Assembly (NCBI GenBank): GCA_018223415.1
Contig: JAGTTQ010000001.1
Location: 1,564,365-1,628,364 of the forward strand
Length of the DNA: 64,000 nucleotides
DNA from: Eubacteriaceae bacterium Marseille-Q4139
GTDB taxonomy: Bacteria; Bacillota; Clostridia; Lachnospirales; Lachnospiraceae
Reading direction: 5' to 3'
The translations under genes and the position numbers were made by a program. Below are positions 1 through 8,963 of this stretch, in pieces (positions within the stretch are counted from its first letter, which is position 1; each line of letters opens with the position of its first letter). Under the pieces are notes generated by a model. It did no database searches, was not told the origin of the DNA, and saw only the letters and a list, made by a program, of their open reading frames with translations.

Positions 1-19
1 AATATTTTCTGCAATATCT

Positions 20-47
20 TTTTTTCGGAAATGTTTTATGATATAAT
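20..47 (+). promoter_or_regulatory. possible promoter of the amidohydrolase gene
   Basis: A perfect TATAAT hexamer lies at 42-47 in a T-rich stretch, but no convincing -35 box sits 16-18 bases upstream. It is about 190 bases before the first gene, so a long leader would be implied. Weak support. Confidence 0.25.
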
Positions 48-233
48 CATCGCAGCGTGATTATCATGTCATGGCACATTCCGTTTTCCTCATAATACCG
101 CGGAAACCGCACTGAAATCCGCGGAAGGCTCATATCCGGAAAGCTGACATGATATAGACGCCGCAGGACAGGCAGAAATTGCTGTCCGCTTACCGCTACA
201 TAATTATTTATTTCATGAAAGGGGTTACATGGA

Positions 234-1595
234 ATGACAAGAGCAGAACAACTGATCGCAATGACGGCAAAGCACGAAGACCTTATTTACGAGACCGCCG
301 ACTATATCTGGAAACATCCGGAGACCGGCTACCGCGAGTGGAACACTTCCGCTTATATGGAACAGCAGTTTGAAAAACTTGGCTATACCCTGGTAAAGGC
401 CGGCAATATCCCTGGTTTCTATACAGATCTGGATACTGGAAGACCTGGCCCTAAAATCGCAATCCTCGGGGAGCTTGACTCCCTGATCGTAGGAAACCAC
501 CCGGACGCAGATCCGAAAACGTCTGCGGTTCATGCCTGCGGCCATAATGCACAGTGCGCCAATCTGATCGGCGTTGCCGCCGCATTTAAAGAACCGGGTG
601 CCCTGGACGGTATGTGCGGCTCCATCCGCTTCATTTCCGTTCCTGCCGAGGAACTGATTGAGCTCGCATACCGCGAAAGTCTTCGGAAAAAAGGAATTAT
701 CCGTTATTTCGGCGGAAAAACCGAGTTTATTGCAAGAGGATATTTCGACGGAGTCGATATGGCCATGATGATCCACTCCGGCAAGCTGCCTGAAGGCCAG
801 ACTTTATCCATCGGAAAAGGAAGCAACGGCTGCCTTACAAAGAATATCATCTATAAAGGAGTTTCCTCTCATGCCGGCGGTTCTCCGGACAAGGGAAAAA
901 ATGCACTCTATGCTGCCACCTGCGGCCTGAACGCCGTAAACGCCCTTCGTGAGACGTTCCTCGACAACGAGCACATTCGTTTCCATCCAATCATTACCCA
1001 GGCCGGCATGGCCGTCAACGCCATCCCGGAAACGGCTGTGATCGAAAGCTACGTCCGCGGCGCTTCCTTCGACAGCATTTATGAATACAATAAAAAAGTA
1101 AACCGCGCTCTGGCAGGTGCCGCCGCATGTATCGGCTGCAACGTAGAGCTGGATGACCACCCCGGCTACTTCCCGCTCAACAATGACGAAAACCTGACCG
1201 CCATCTTTGCGGAAGCCATGGAGGCTGTGTCCGGCCCCGGAAGCGTTGCCGTAAACGACCATTGGGGCTGCGGAAGCACTGATATGGGAGATGTGTCTGC
1301 AATCATGCCAGCCATTCATCCGCATGCAAGCGGCACCATCGGAACCGGCCACGGCTGCGATTACTATATCGCTGATAAAAAACTGGCATGCCTCGTACCG
1401 GCTCAGTGCCTGGCTGTCGCGGCAGATCTCCTTCTGCGCGACGATGCTGCTGCCGCCAAAAAAGTTATCGCAGAAGCGCATCCCCGCTTTGGCTCCAAGG
1501 AGGAATTCCTTGCCGCTATTGATAAGTTATGCATGGATAAGGATGCTGTCATTTATAATGAAGATGGAAGTATCACGCTGGATTACTGCAAATAA
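234..1595 (+). CDS. M20-family amidohydrolase, AbgB-like
   Basis: Likely a cytosolic zinc-dependent amidohydrolase that cleaves an N-acyl or aminobenzoyl-glutamate-type amide; the true substrate cannot be read from sequence. The 453 residues fit the AbgB/M20D family. The metal-binding HACGHNAQ motif is at residues 100-107 and the PAEE motif, with the catalytic and metal glutamates, is near 137-140. The lid domain starts around SSHAGGSPDKG. The start is chosen because GAAAGGGG precedes the ATG by about 9 bases. It is transcribed alone, convergent with the cysteine synthase gene. Confidence 0.85.
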   Translation: MTRAEQLIAMTAKHEDLIYETADYIWKHPETGYREWNTSAYMEQQFEKLGYTLVKAGNIPGFYTDLDTGRPGPKIAILGELDSLIVGNHPDADPKTSAVHACGHNAQCANLIGVAAAFKEPGALDGMCGSIRFISVPAEELIELAYRESLRKKGIIRYFGGKTEFIARGYFDGVDMAMMIHSGKLPEGQTLSIGKGSNGCLTKNIIYKGVSSHAGGSPDKGKNALYAATCGLNAVNALRETFLDNEHIRFHPIITQAGMAVNAIPETAVIESYVRGASFDSIYEYNKKVNRALAGAAACIGCNVELDDHPGYFPLNNDENLTAIFAEAMEAVSGPGSVAVNDHWGCGSTDMGDVSAIMPAIHPHASGTIGTGHGCDYYIADKKLACLVPAQCLAVAADLLLRDDAAAAKKVIAEAHPRFGSKEEFLAAIDKLCMDKDAVIYNEDGSITLDYCK

Positions 1596-1624
1596 AGTGT
1601 GCGTCTGACCATTTCCGGAACGCA

Positions 1625-1672
1625 GAACAGGCTTCCGGCGAATATTTTCATCCCTTCGCCGGAAGCCTGTTC
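1625..1672. terminator. long perfect hairpin between convergent genes
   Basis: An 18-bp perfect inverted repeat (arms 1625-1642 and 1655-1672, 12-base loop) starts 30 bases after the amidohydrolase stop. It has no clear T-tract on either side, so it may be a processing or bidirectional termination structure rather than a textbook intrinsic terminator. Confidence 0.55.
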
Positions 1673-1876
1673 GCTTCCCCTTATCTCATCCGTTCTTTTG
1701 TCTGAAGGCTGTTTTCCAGCAGGCAGCCTTCCTCTCTGTCAATACCTTTTCCACAACCGGTTCCAATATCAGATTCTCATCCTGAGAGATCCGTTTCCGG
1801 AGCCGGTCACCAAACCAAAGCTGTTGCTTCTTGCCCGCAGCCCAGGTTCTGCTTTAAATATTGTTGTATGGTATTC

Positions 1877-2809
1877 CTAGGCGAACAGCGGCGTCGTCAG
1901 ATACCAGTCCCCTCCGTCCGGAAGAACCACTACGATATTCTTGCCCTGGGATTCCGGCCTCTCCGCAACGGTAACTGCCGCCTCCAAAACGGCTCCGGAA
2001 GAAATTCCAGCCAAAATACCTTCCCTTCCGGCAAGATCATGGCACATCATATAGCATTCTTCAGCAGCAACCGTAAGCACTTCATCATATACGGAGCGGT
2101 CCAAAATTTCAGGAACGAACCCCGGCCCGATGCCCTGGATTTCATGCTTTCCAGGTTCACCGCCGGACAGTACCGCACTCTTGCTGGGCTCTACCGCGAC
2201 AACCCGGATATTGGGATTTTTCTCTTTCAGATACCGGCCAACTCCGGTAATCATCCCGCCGGTGCCGACAGCACATACAAAAATGTCCACTTTGCCGTCC
2301 ATGGCCTCCCAGATTTCAGGGCCAGTCGTCTCATAATGAGCCTGTACGCCTGCCGGATTTGTAAACTCGCCGGGCATCCATGTGTTTCCTTCTTCCTTTG
2401 CCAGCTCCTGAGCCTTTTCAGCAGCACCTTTTATTCCTTTTTCCGCTTCGGTCAGAACAATCTCTGCTCCACGGGCTCTGAGAAGCAGCCGGCGCTCCTC
2501 GCTGACATCTTCCGGCATAACGAGCATCGTCCTGTAACCGCGGTGCTCTCCAAGTGCAGCAAGGGCAACCCCTGTGTTTCCGCTGGTAGGCTCGATTATC
2601 GTAGTAACACCGCGCTTAACCATCCCCTGCTCTTCTGCCGTATCCAGCATTTTTTTCGCTACACGGTCCTTGGAGCTTCCAAACGGATTTAGATACTCCA
2701 GCTTGGCAAACAGCCGTGCATTGATTTCATGCTGGTCTTCCATTCCTTTCAGTTCCACAAGAGGAGTATTGCCGATCAATTCTTCTGCATTGCCGCAAAT
2801 TCTTCCCAT
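1877..2809 (-). CDS. cysK: cysteine synthase (O-acetylserine sulfhydrylase)
   Basis: PLP enzyme that makes L-cysteine from O-acetylserine and sulfide. The 310 residues are full length for CysK. The PLP lysine is in NPFGSSKDRV (K47), the phosphate and substrate loop TSGNTG is at 75-80, and GTGGMITGVGRYLKEKNP is also present. A GGGAGA site precedes the ATG. It is last in a minus-strand run behind a shikimate kinase-like gene only 6 bases away, so the two are probably cotranscribed. A CysM-type enzyme is less likely given overall similarity, but cannot be excluded. Confidence 0.93.
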   Translation of the reverse strand: MGRICGNAEELIGNTPLVELKGMEDQHEINARLFAKLEYLNPFGSSKDRVAKKMLDTAEEQGMVKRGVTTIIEPTSGNTGVALAALGEHRGYRTMLVMPEDVSEERRLLLRARGAEIVLTEAEKGIKGAAEKAQELAKEEGNTWMPGEFTNPAGVQAHYETTGPEIWEAMDGKVDIFVCAVGTGGMITGVGRYLKEKNPNIRVVAVEPSKSAVLSGGEPGKHEIQGIGPGFVPEILDRSVYDEVLTVAAEECYMMCHDLAGREGILAGISSGAVLEAAVTVAERPESQGKNIVVVLPDGGDWYLTTPLFA

Positions 2810-2815
2810 TGTTCT

Positions 2816-3328
2816 TCATCTCCCTTCAAAGTAAGAACGCAGTTCGTCAACAACTTCTCCGAAATCTTTTCCGGAGCCATCCAGTGTAATGTCCGCATAC
2901 CTCTCATAATAAGGGGTACGTTCCTCATAAAGGTCCCTTAACGTCATTCCATCTCTGAGGGCAACACCTCTGTCCGTCAAATTGCCCAGACGTTTTTCTA
3001 TCTCTTCGTATCCTAGCTTTAAGTATATCACAGTTCCGATAGATTTTAAATGGTTCATGGCGTTTTTTCCATAAATAACGCTCCCGCCTGGAGCAATTAC
3101 CGTCTTTTCTCTGTCGAGCCCTGCATTTACCTGATCTTCAATCTGAAGGAACCCTTCCATTCCCCGCTCTGCTATGATCTCCTTCAAAAGCTTTCCCTCC
3201 TGCTCTTGAATTACGAGATCCACATCCACAAAAGAATACCCAAGCCGTTTCGCCAGAAGAACCCCTACCGTACTCTTTCCGGCGCTCGGCATGCCGATCA
3301 AAACAATGTTTGTTTTTCTGCTGTCCAT
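2816..3328 (-). CDS. shikimate kinase-like P-loop kinase
   Basis: Predicted to phosphorylate shikimate in aromatic amino acid synthesis. The Walker A GMPSAGKS is at residues 12-19, followed by the DVD substrate-binding motif near 34-36 and an RG element (AERGMEGF) as in AroK. The 170 residues are a normal length. The internal ATG at 3328 is chosen; a longer reading frame would run into the upstream flavin reductase gene. Eleven bases separate it from that gene and 6 from cysK. A gluconate-kinase-like role cannot be fully excluded. Confidence 0.8.
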   Translation of the reverse strand: MDSRKTNIVLIGMPSAGKSTVGVLLAKRLGYSFVDVDLVIQEQEGKLLKEIIAERGMEGFLQIEDQVNAGLDREKTVIAPGGSVIYGKNAMNHLKSIGTVIYLKLGYEEIEKRLGNLTDRGVALRDGMTLRDLYEERTPYYERYADITLDGSGKDFGEVVDELRSYFEGR

Positions 3329-3339
3329 GTCTGTGCCCT

Positions 3340-3990
3340 CTATTTCCGTTTTTGTCCTGCTCTCCTTTTTCTGCCTCCGGTTTCCTTCTTTTTCCGAACA
3401 CTGTATCCAAAGGTGCCGAGGCATTCTCCAAGGCCATAATACCTCCCGTGGGAGTAGGCCAGCGGTTTTGCAGACGAAAGCAGGAAGGTACCCGCCTCAT
3501 TCATATACGCCTCGTCCACATCCACTGCCACCACCTCTGCCAGAAACATGTCATGGCTCCCGAGCTGCTCTGCTTTTATCACCCGGCATTCCAGGTTTAC
3601 GGGGCTCTCCTTGATGAGCGGAACGGAAACGGCCTGCGCTTTCTCCGGCGTCAAACCCGTCTCCTTCCATTTATCCGTATCCCTCCCGGAACGGACTCCG
3701 CAGAAATCCGTTGCCCAGGCCAGCTTTTCTGTCGTCAGGTTGATGACGAACTCTCCGGTTTCCTTTATCATTTCATAGGAATACCGTTCCGGCCTTACGC
3801 TGATGGATACCATCGGAGGACTGGAACAAATGGTTCCAGCCCAGGCAATCGTCAGAATATTGGAATTTCCCTCACGGTCAGCCACAGTCACCATGACCGC
3901 CGGAACCGGATACAGCATATTTCCCGGCTTAAACGCTGTCTTTTTATGAACCGTCCGGCTCTTTGCATTCTCGTTTCCGATACACGCCAC
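3340..3990 (-). CDS. flavin reductase family (FMN-binding) protein
   Basis: Flavin reductase-like split-barrel domain over most of the 216 residues. The N-terminal block has the typical YPVPAVMVTV start and an ISVRPERYSYEMI segment, followed by FVINL, the usual FMN-binding face. The C-terminal tail is rich in K and R. Such proteins bind FMN and often serve as NAD(P)H:FMN reductases, but the partner is not evident. It lies 27 bases downstream of the diphosphatase gene and 11 upstream of the shikimate kinase gene, in one operon-like run. Confidence 0.85.
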   Translation of the reverse strand: MACIGNENAKSRTVHKKTAFKPGNMLYPVPAVMVTVADREGNSNILTIAWAGTICSSPPMVSISVRPERYSYEMIKETGEFVINLTTEKLAWATDFCGVRSGRDTDKWKETGLTPEKAQAVSVPLIKESPVNLECRVIKAEQLGSHDMFLAEVVAVDVDEAYMNEAGTFLLSSAKPLAYSHGRYYGLGECLGTFGYSVRKKKETGGRKRRAGQKRK

Positions 3991-4017
3991 CTTCCTTCTC
4001 TCTGTTTCGCCTGCCGT

Positions 4018-5691
4018 CTACTGCTGCAAGGCCATCATAATCACCGGAGCAAGCTGTTTCTTTCTGGAAACCACGCCCGGCAGATTGACGATGCCGTCCA
4101 GAATCTCCATTTCCCCATCCTCGTCATGAATGTGGAAAGCGCCGGAGACAAGCTGTTCCGCCCCCTGGCCGATGCAGATCAGATCCGTGGATTCTGTCAG
4201 AATATTGGTAAGCATGAAAAACATCATATCCACATTGTGATGTTCTCTCGCTTTTTCCGCGTATCTTAACATCCGCGGCTTCAGTTCCTCCAACTCCTCT
4301 GCGTTGAGGGACGTGATCTGGCCGATTCCGAACACTGCACTGCCGACGGTAAACCGCTTAAAGTCCTGATAGAAAATATCTTCGTCGGATTTTCCCTTCA
4401 GGTTGCTTCCGGCGGCAAACATTTTTTTCGCATATTCCTCAGCGTCAATGCCTGCAATTTCCGCCAGCTCCAGAGCTGCCCTTTTATCCACGGACGTGCA
4501 GGTCGGCGAACGGAACAGCAGCGTATCGGAGATGATGGCGCTGCACAAAAGCCCTGCCGTCTGGGTATCAATCTCGATCCCATTCTCCTGGTAAATCTGG
4601 TAAATAATCGTTGCCGTACAGCCAAGAGGCTGGTTCCTGAAGAAGACCGGCGACATGGTTTCTACCGTTCCCAGACGGTGATGGTCGATAATTTCCTGGA
4701 TATCCGCATTTTCCATGCCCTCTACGGCCTGTGTTTTCTCATTGTGATCCACGAGAATGAGCCGCTTTCCCTTGGCGCCGAGAAGATTCCGTCTGGATAT
4801 CATGCCGATATATTTTCCGTCCCCATCGAGAATCGGGAAATCCCGGTGCCTCTTGCTTGCCATAATGTCCCGGATATCGTCCAGATAATCTTCATCGGAA
4901 AACGCAATGATATTTTCCGTTTTCATGAAATAGCTGATGGGCATGGACTGGTTAATCAGACGCGCCGTCGTGTAGGTGTCGTACGGCGTCGTAATCACGG
5001 TGCATCCCCGTTCCTGCGCCAGCTTCCGGATCGTGAGCGAAACGCCGGCGCCCTCGCAGACGATAATACAGCCGGCCTCCATCTCGATGGCGCAGAGCTG
5101 CGACTCATACCGGTTCCCAAGGATCACCAGATCATGCTTTTCAATATAGTTCTCCATCAGATCCGGGTTAGCCGCCGCAATCAGGACCTTTCCCTGGGAG
5201 AAATACTCTTCCGGGTCACCGATCACCATTGTGCCTTCCAGGGTGTCAAGGATGTTGGCATACTTTGTGTGAGCCTTGGAGATGATGCTGCTGTCATAAA
5301 GATTCATGTAGGACATGGTGATGTCCCCGATGGTAATGACGCCTTCCAGGACACCGTCCTCCGTCACGCATGGAAGCGTCACCACGTTGTCCTCCTGCAT
5401 CAGGCTCCACGCACATTTGAGAGAAATTCCCCGGTTCACTCCCTTGGTATGGCGGATTTCGATATCCTTTACCTGCGTTTTGACGCTCTCCACCAGCCTC
5501 GGCGCCGGTGCCTTAAAATAATCCAGCACAAACTGCGTTTCCGAGTTCACATTTCCGGCACGGCACGGTTCATATCCCCTTCCCGTAAGCTGGTGCTTTA
5601 ATCTCGAGTAACAGATTGCAGAACAAATGGAATCGGTATCCGGATTCCTGTGGCCGATAACCAGCGTATTCTGCTTCTCCTGATTGATCAT
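4018..5691 (-). CDS. manganese-dependent inorganic diphosphatase with CBS domains
   Basis: Family II pyrophosphatase of the DHH superfamily, hydrolysing PPi to phosphate. Motifs: GHRNPDTDS at the N-terminus, DHH in IIDHHRLGTVE, and the C-terminal DHHA2 region. Regulatory CBS domains lie in the first half, split by a DRTGG-like segment, as in CBS-PPases that sense adenine nucleotides. The start at 5691 is preferred over two upstream ATGs because GGAG lies 6 bases before it. It heads the run that continues into flavin reductase. Confidence 0.9.
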   Translation of the reverse strand: MINQEKQNTLVIGHRNPDTDSICSAICYSRLKHQLTGRGYEPCRAGNVNSETQFVLDYFKAPAPRLVESVKTQVKDIEIRHTKGVNRGISLKCAWSLMQEDNVVTLPCVTEDGVLEGVITIGDITMSYMNLYDSSIISKAHTKYANILDTLEGTMVIGDPEEYFSQGKVLIAAANPDLMENYIEKHDLVILGNRYESQLCAIEMEAGCIIVCEGAGVSLTIRKLAQERGCTVITTPYDTYTTARLINQSMPISYFMKTENIIAFSDEDYLDDIRDIMASKRHRDFPILDGDGKYIGMISRRNLLGAKGKRLILVDHNEKTQAVEGMENADIQEIIDHHRLGTVETMSPVFFRNQPLGCTATIIYQIYQENGIEIDTQTAGLLCSAIISDTLLFRSPTCTSVDKRAALELAEIAGIDAEEYAKKMFAAGSNLKGKSDEDIFYQDFKRFTVGSAVFGIGQITSLNAEELEELKPRMLRYAEKAREHHNVDMMFFMLTNILTESTDLICIGQGAEQLVSGAFHIHDEDGEMEILDGIVNLPGVVSRKKQLAPVIMMALQQ

Positions 5692-5850
5692 AGACATCTC
5701 CTCTCTTTGTTTATTTTTTCTCAATCTTTCATGCTTTGTTTACATATTATTCATATTTTATTCACAAAGGTTTTTTATACTATTTTTACAGAAAAACCAT
5801 TTGTACCGTTTCCTAATTGGACAAATTGCACATAGATTTTTTCATAATTA

Positions 5851-5873
5851 CCCCAGTTGTAATGACTGGGGTC
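5851..5873. other. short perfect hairpin
   Basis: ACCCCAGTTGTAATGACTGGGGT folds as an 8-bp stem in the gap between the glucokinase and diphosphatase genes. Neither side has a good T-tract after the stem; it may be a weak terminator for glucokinase or part of the diphosphatase leader. Confidence 0.4.
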
Positions 5874-5931
5874 TCCTCATGTTACAGGGCTTTTCCGGCA
5901 TCTGTCCATCTGCTTTACGCCACAAAGGACC

Positions 5932-5956
5932 GTGCCGGAATTTCATATCCCGGCAC
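5932..5956 (-). terminator. likely terminator after glucokinase
   Basis: GTGCCGG and CCGGCAC arms face each other 10-35 bases past the glucokinase stop on the minus strand, with only a short T-poor tail. Position supports termination; the sequence is only moderately convincing. Confidence 0.5.
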
Positions 5957-5967
5957 AGTCCCCCTTT

Positions 5968-6915
5968 TTATTCCAGAATCATTCTGGCCGCCCCATAAAT
6001 CCCGGCATCGTTCCCAAGCTCTGCCAGGACAATTTTCGCCTTCTTCCGCGCAAACGGCGTCAGCTCGTCATGATACTTCTGAAGCTTTTCCGTCAGGAAG
6101 GTTCCTGCCCTGGAAACACCTCCGCCGACCACGTAAATCTGCGGATCCAGGATCATGGTAAGCTGTCCAAGCACAAGGCTCAGATAATGGCAGGCCGTAT
6201 CCACGGCCTCCAGCGCCAACTCGTCCCCTGCTTTTGCTGCATCCAGCACATCTTTCGCCGTCAGGCGCCCTGTTTTTTTCCGAAGGACAGATGGTTTATC
6301 GCTCTTTGTTAAGATCCGTCCGGCTTCCCTGGCGATTCCCGTAGCCGAAGCCACCTGTTCCAGGCAGCCATGGCCGCCGCAGTTGCACGCCTCCGGTTCT
6401 CCGTCCCGGACATGGATATGGCCAATTTCACCGCCGACGCCCTGGGTTCCCGTAAGGATTTTTCCATCCAGGATAATGCCGCCGCCGACACCGGTTCCCA
6501 GTGTAATCATGACAAGATTCCTGTAACCTCTGCCGCCGCCCTGCCACATTTCCCCAAGGGCTGCCACATTGGCGTCATTTCCGCTTTTTACTGGTAAGCC
6601 GCCCAAAAGGCCGCTAAGAATTTTCTGCGGATTAGAAGCTTTTTTCCATCCAAGATTCACACAGAACTCCACATGGCCGTCTGCCAGGACAGGGCCGGGA
6701 AGTCCCAGGCCTGCTCCGGCAAAGTCCTCCATGGAAATTCTCATTCCTGCTGCCTTTTTCTTTATGGAAGCAGCCACATCCTCCAGGATGTGAGCGCCGT
6801 TCTCCTCTTTCCGTGTGGGAATCTCCCACTTTTCCAGAAGTGTCCCGTCTGTCTCGAAAATTCCCATTTTCACGGAAGTTCCGCCAATATCAATTCCGAT
6901 GCATTTTCGGCTCAT
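5968..6915 (-). CDS. ROK-family glucokinase
   Basis: Phosphorylates glucose with ATP in the cytosol. The N-terminal ATP-binding GIDIGGTSVKMG and the ROK zinc motif CNCGGHGCLE are both present, and the length of about 315 residues is typical. This fits a GlcK-type enzyme rather than a ROK repressor, since no N-terminal HTH is present. The second ATG (6915) is chosen because AGAGG is 7 bases upstream, whereas the ATG at 6921 is too close. It sits 27 bases downstream of transketolase. Confidence 0.9.
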   Translation of the reverse strand: MSRKCIGIDIGGTSVKMGIFETDGTLLEKWEIPTRKEENGAHILEDVAASIKKKAAGMRISMEDFAGAGLGLPGPVLADGHVEFCVNLGWKKASNPQKILSGLLGGLPVKSGNDANVAALGEMWQGGGRGYRNLVMITLGTGVGGGIILDGKILTGTQGVGGEIGHIHVRDGEPEACNCGGHGCLEQVASATGIAREAGRILTKSDKPSVLRKKTGRLTAKDVLDAAKAGDELALEAVDTACHYLSLVLGQLTMILDPQIYVVGGGVSRAGTFLTEKLQKYHDELTPFARKKAKIVLAELGNDAGIYGAARMILE

Positions 6916-6942
6916 TTCCATTTCCTCTTCTCTGTTTTCCGC

Positions 6943-8922
6943 TTACAGCGCTTTTACAGTATTTACCACGTTCTCCACGGTAAATCCAAATTTCTCAAAT
7001 AATTTTGCCGCCGGGCCGCTGGCACCGAAGCCCTTCATCGTCACACAGGCTCCGTCGAGTCCCACATATCTGCTCCATCCGAAATCAGAAAGCGCCTCGA
7101 TGGCCACTCTCTTTCTGACCTGGCGCGGAAGCACGGATTCTTTATATTCTGCGCTCTGTTCTTCAAAGACATCCATAGAAGGCATGGAAACCACGCGGAT
7201 TTTTCTGCCCTCCTCTGCAAGCACGGCCTTTGCCTTAACCGCCAGCTCCACTTCGGAACCGCTGGCAATCAGGATTGCCTCCGGCGTGCCTTCACAGTCA
7301 TCAAGAATATAGCCGCCTTTTAATGCCTCTCTGCTGCTTCCGGCAACCGGCTCCAGGTTCTGACGGGAAAGTACCAGCGCCGTCGGCGTCTTTTTGGAAG
7401 TAACTGCGCTGATCCATGCTGCCGATGTCTCCACGGCATCACAGGGCCGGAATACATGGAAGTTAGGCATTGCCCGCAGCATGGCAAGCTGTTCAATCGG
7501 CTCGTGGGTCGGCCCATCCTCGCCGACACCAATGCTGTCATGGGTCAGGACATAGGTGAGCGGCACGCCCATCAGCGCCGACAGTCTGGCCATCGGCTTC
7601 ACATAATCGCTGAACACGAAGAAGGTCGCAACATAAGCGCGCAGTCCGCCATGAAGCATAATGCCGTTTCCGATGGCGGCCATCGCCAGCTCCCGGACTC
7701 CGAAATGCAGGTTTCTGCCTGCCGGGTTCTCGGCCGAAAAGTCGCCTGCGCCTTTCATTTCCGTCTTATTGGAAGGCGCCAGGTCTGCGGAACCGCCGAC
7801 CATGTTCGGGAATTCATCTTTAAACAGGTTAATCATCTTTCCGGACAGGGAACGTGTCGCCTCTGCTTTTTCCTTCGGAAGCCAGAAAGCCTCGTTTCCG
7901 ATCACAGACTCCGCGTCAATTTCTTTATGGTAGGTATCCCAGAGCGCCTCCATCTCCGGATATTCCCCGCAGTATGCGGTAAACATCACATTCCATGCGG
8001 CTTCCGTCTCAGCCTTTTCCTCTGCCATGGCGGCAAAATGGCTGTACACCTCCTCCGGCACAAAAAACGGCTCCTCATACGGCCAGCCGAGGTTTTCTCT
8101 CATGGCCTTCACATTTTCTGCGCCCAGGGGCTCGCCGTGGGCACTTGCCTTGCCCTGTTTTGCCGGACAGCCATAGCCGATTTCCGTCTTGATGGTGATA
8201 AAGGACGGACGTGCCGTATCCATCTTCGCCGCCTGGATTGCCATTCCGATGGCGTCAATGTTTGTTCCGTCTTCCACGGTGATCGTCTGGAAGCCGAACG
8301 CTTTCATGCGCTCTTCCACATTCTCGCGGAATGCAATGTCAGTGCTGCCCTCAATCGAAATACGGTTGGAATCATAAAGCACAATCAGCTTCCCAAGGCC
8401 AAGGGTTCCCGCAAGGGAAAAGGCCTCGGAAGAGATTCCCTCCATCATGCAGCCGTCGCCGCCGAGCACATAAGTATAATGATCGACAACAGGGTAATTT
8501 TCCCTGTTAAACACAGACGCCAGATGCTTTTCTGCCATCGCCATGCCGACTGCCATTGCCATGCCGGCGCCGAGCGGCCCTGTCGTCGCCTCCACGCCTA
8601 CGGTGTGGCCATACTCCGGATGACCCGGCGTCAGGGAACCAACCTGACGGAAATTCATCAGGTCTTCCTTTGTCAGGCCGTAGCCAAACAGGTGGAGCAG
8701 CGAATACAGCAGCATGGAGCCGTGTCCGCCGGATAAAATAAACCGGTCGCGGTTCGCCCAGTCCGGATTTGCCGGGTTGTGGTTCATGTGATGGCTCCAA
8801 AGCTCATACGCCATCGGCGCGCAGCCCAGCGGAAGTCCCGGATGCCCCGAATTTGCCTTCTGGATAGCGTCCGCAGACAGAATTCGTATGGAGTTGATGG
8901 ACAGTGTGTCAATAGGTTTCAT
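6943..8922 (-). CDS. tkt: transketolase
   Basis: TPP enzyme of the pentose phosphate pathway. The 659 residues are full length: an N-terminal TPP domain with GHGSMLLYSLLHLFGY and the metal/TPP motif GDGCMMEGISSEAF, a central pyrimidine domain with the DSIGVGEDGPTHEP histidine loop, and a C-terminal transketolase domain. An AAGGGAGG site precedes the ATG. With the downstream glucokinase it forms a two-gene sugar-phosphate unit. Confidence 0.95.
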   Translation of the reverse strand: MKPIDTLSINSIRILSADAIQKANSGHPGLPLGCAPMAYELWSHHMNHNPANPDWANRDRFILSGGHGSMLLYSLLHLFGYGLTKEDLMNFRQVGSLTPGHPEYGHTVGVEATTGPLGAGMAMAVGMAMAEKHLASVFNRENYPVVDHYTYVLGGDGCMMEGISSEAFSLAGTLGLGKLIVLYDSNRISIEGSTDIAFRENVEERMKAFGFQTITVEDGTNIDAIGMAIQAAKMDTARPSFITIKTEIGYGCPAKQGKASAHGEPLGAENVKAMRENLGWPYEEPFFVPEEVYSHFAAMAEEKAETEAAWNVMFTAYCGEYPEMEALWDTYHKEIDAESVIGNEAFWLPKEKAEATRSLSGKMINLFKDEFPNMVGGSADLAPSNKTEMKGAGDFSAENPAGRNLHFGVRELAMAAIGNGIMLHGGLRAYVATFFVFSDYVKPMARLSALMGVPLTYVLTHDSIGVGEDGPTHEPIEQLAMLRAMPNFHVFRPCDAVETSAAWISAVTSKKTPTALVLSRQNLEPVAGSSREALKGGYILDDCEGTPEAILIASGSEVELAVKAKAVLAEEGRKIRVVSMPSMDVFEEQSAEYKESVLPRQVRKRVAIEALSDFGWSRYVGLDGACVTMKGFGASGPAAKLFEKFGFTVENVVNTVKAL

Positions 8923-8963
8923 ACTAGCGCCTCCCTTTTCTTTTTGTCTCTTCGTCGGTTGTG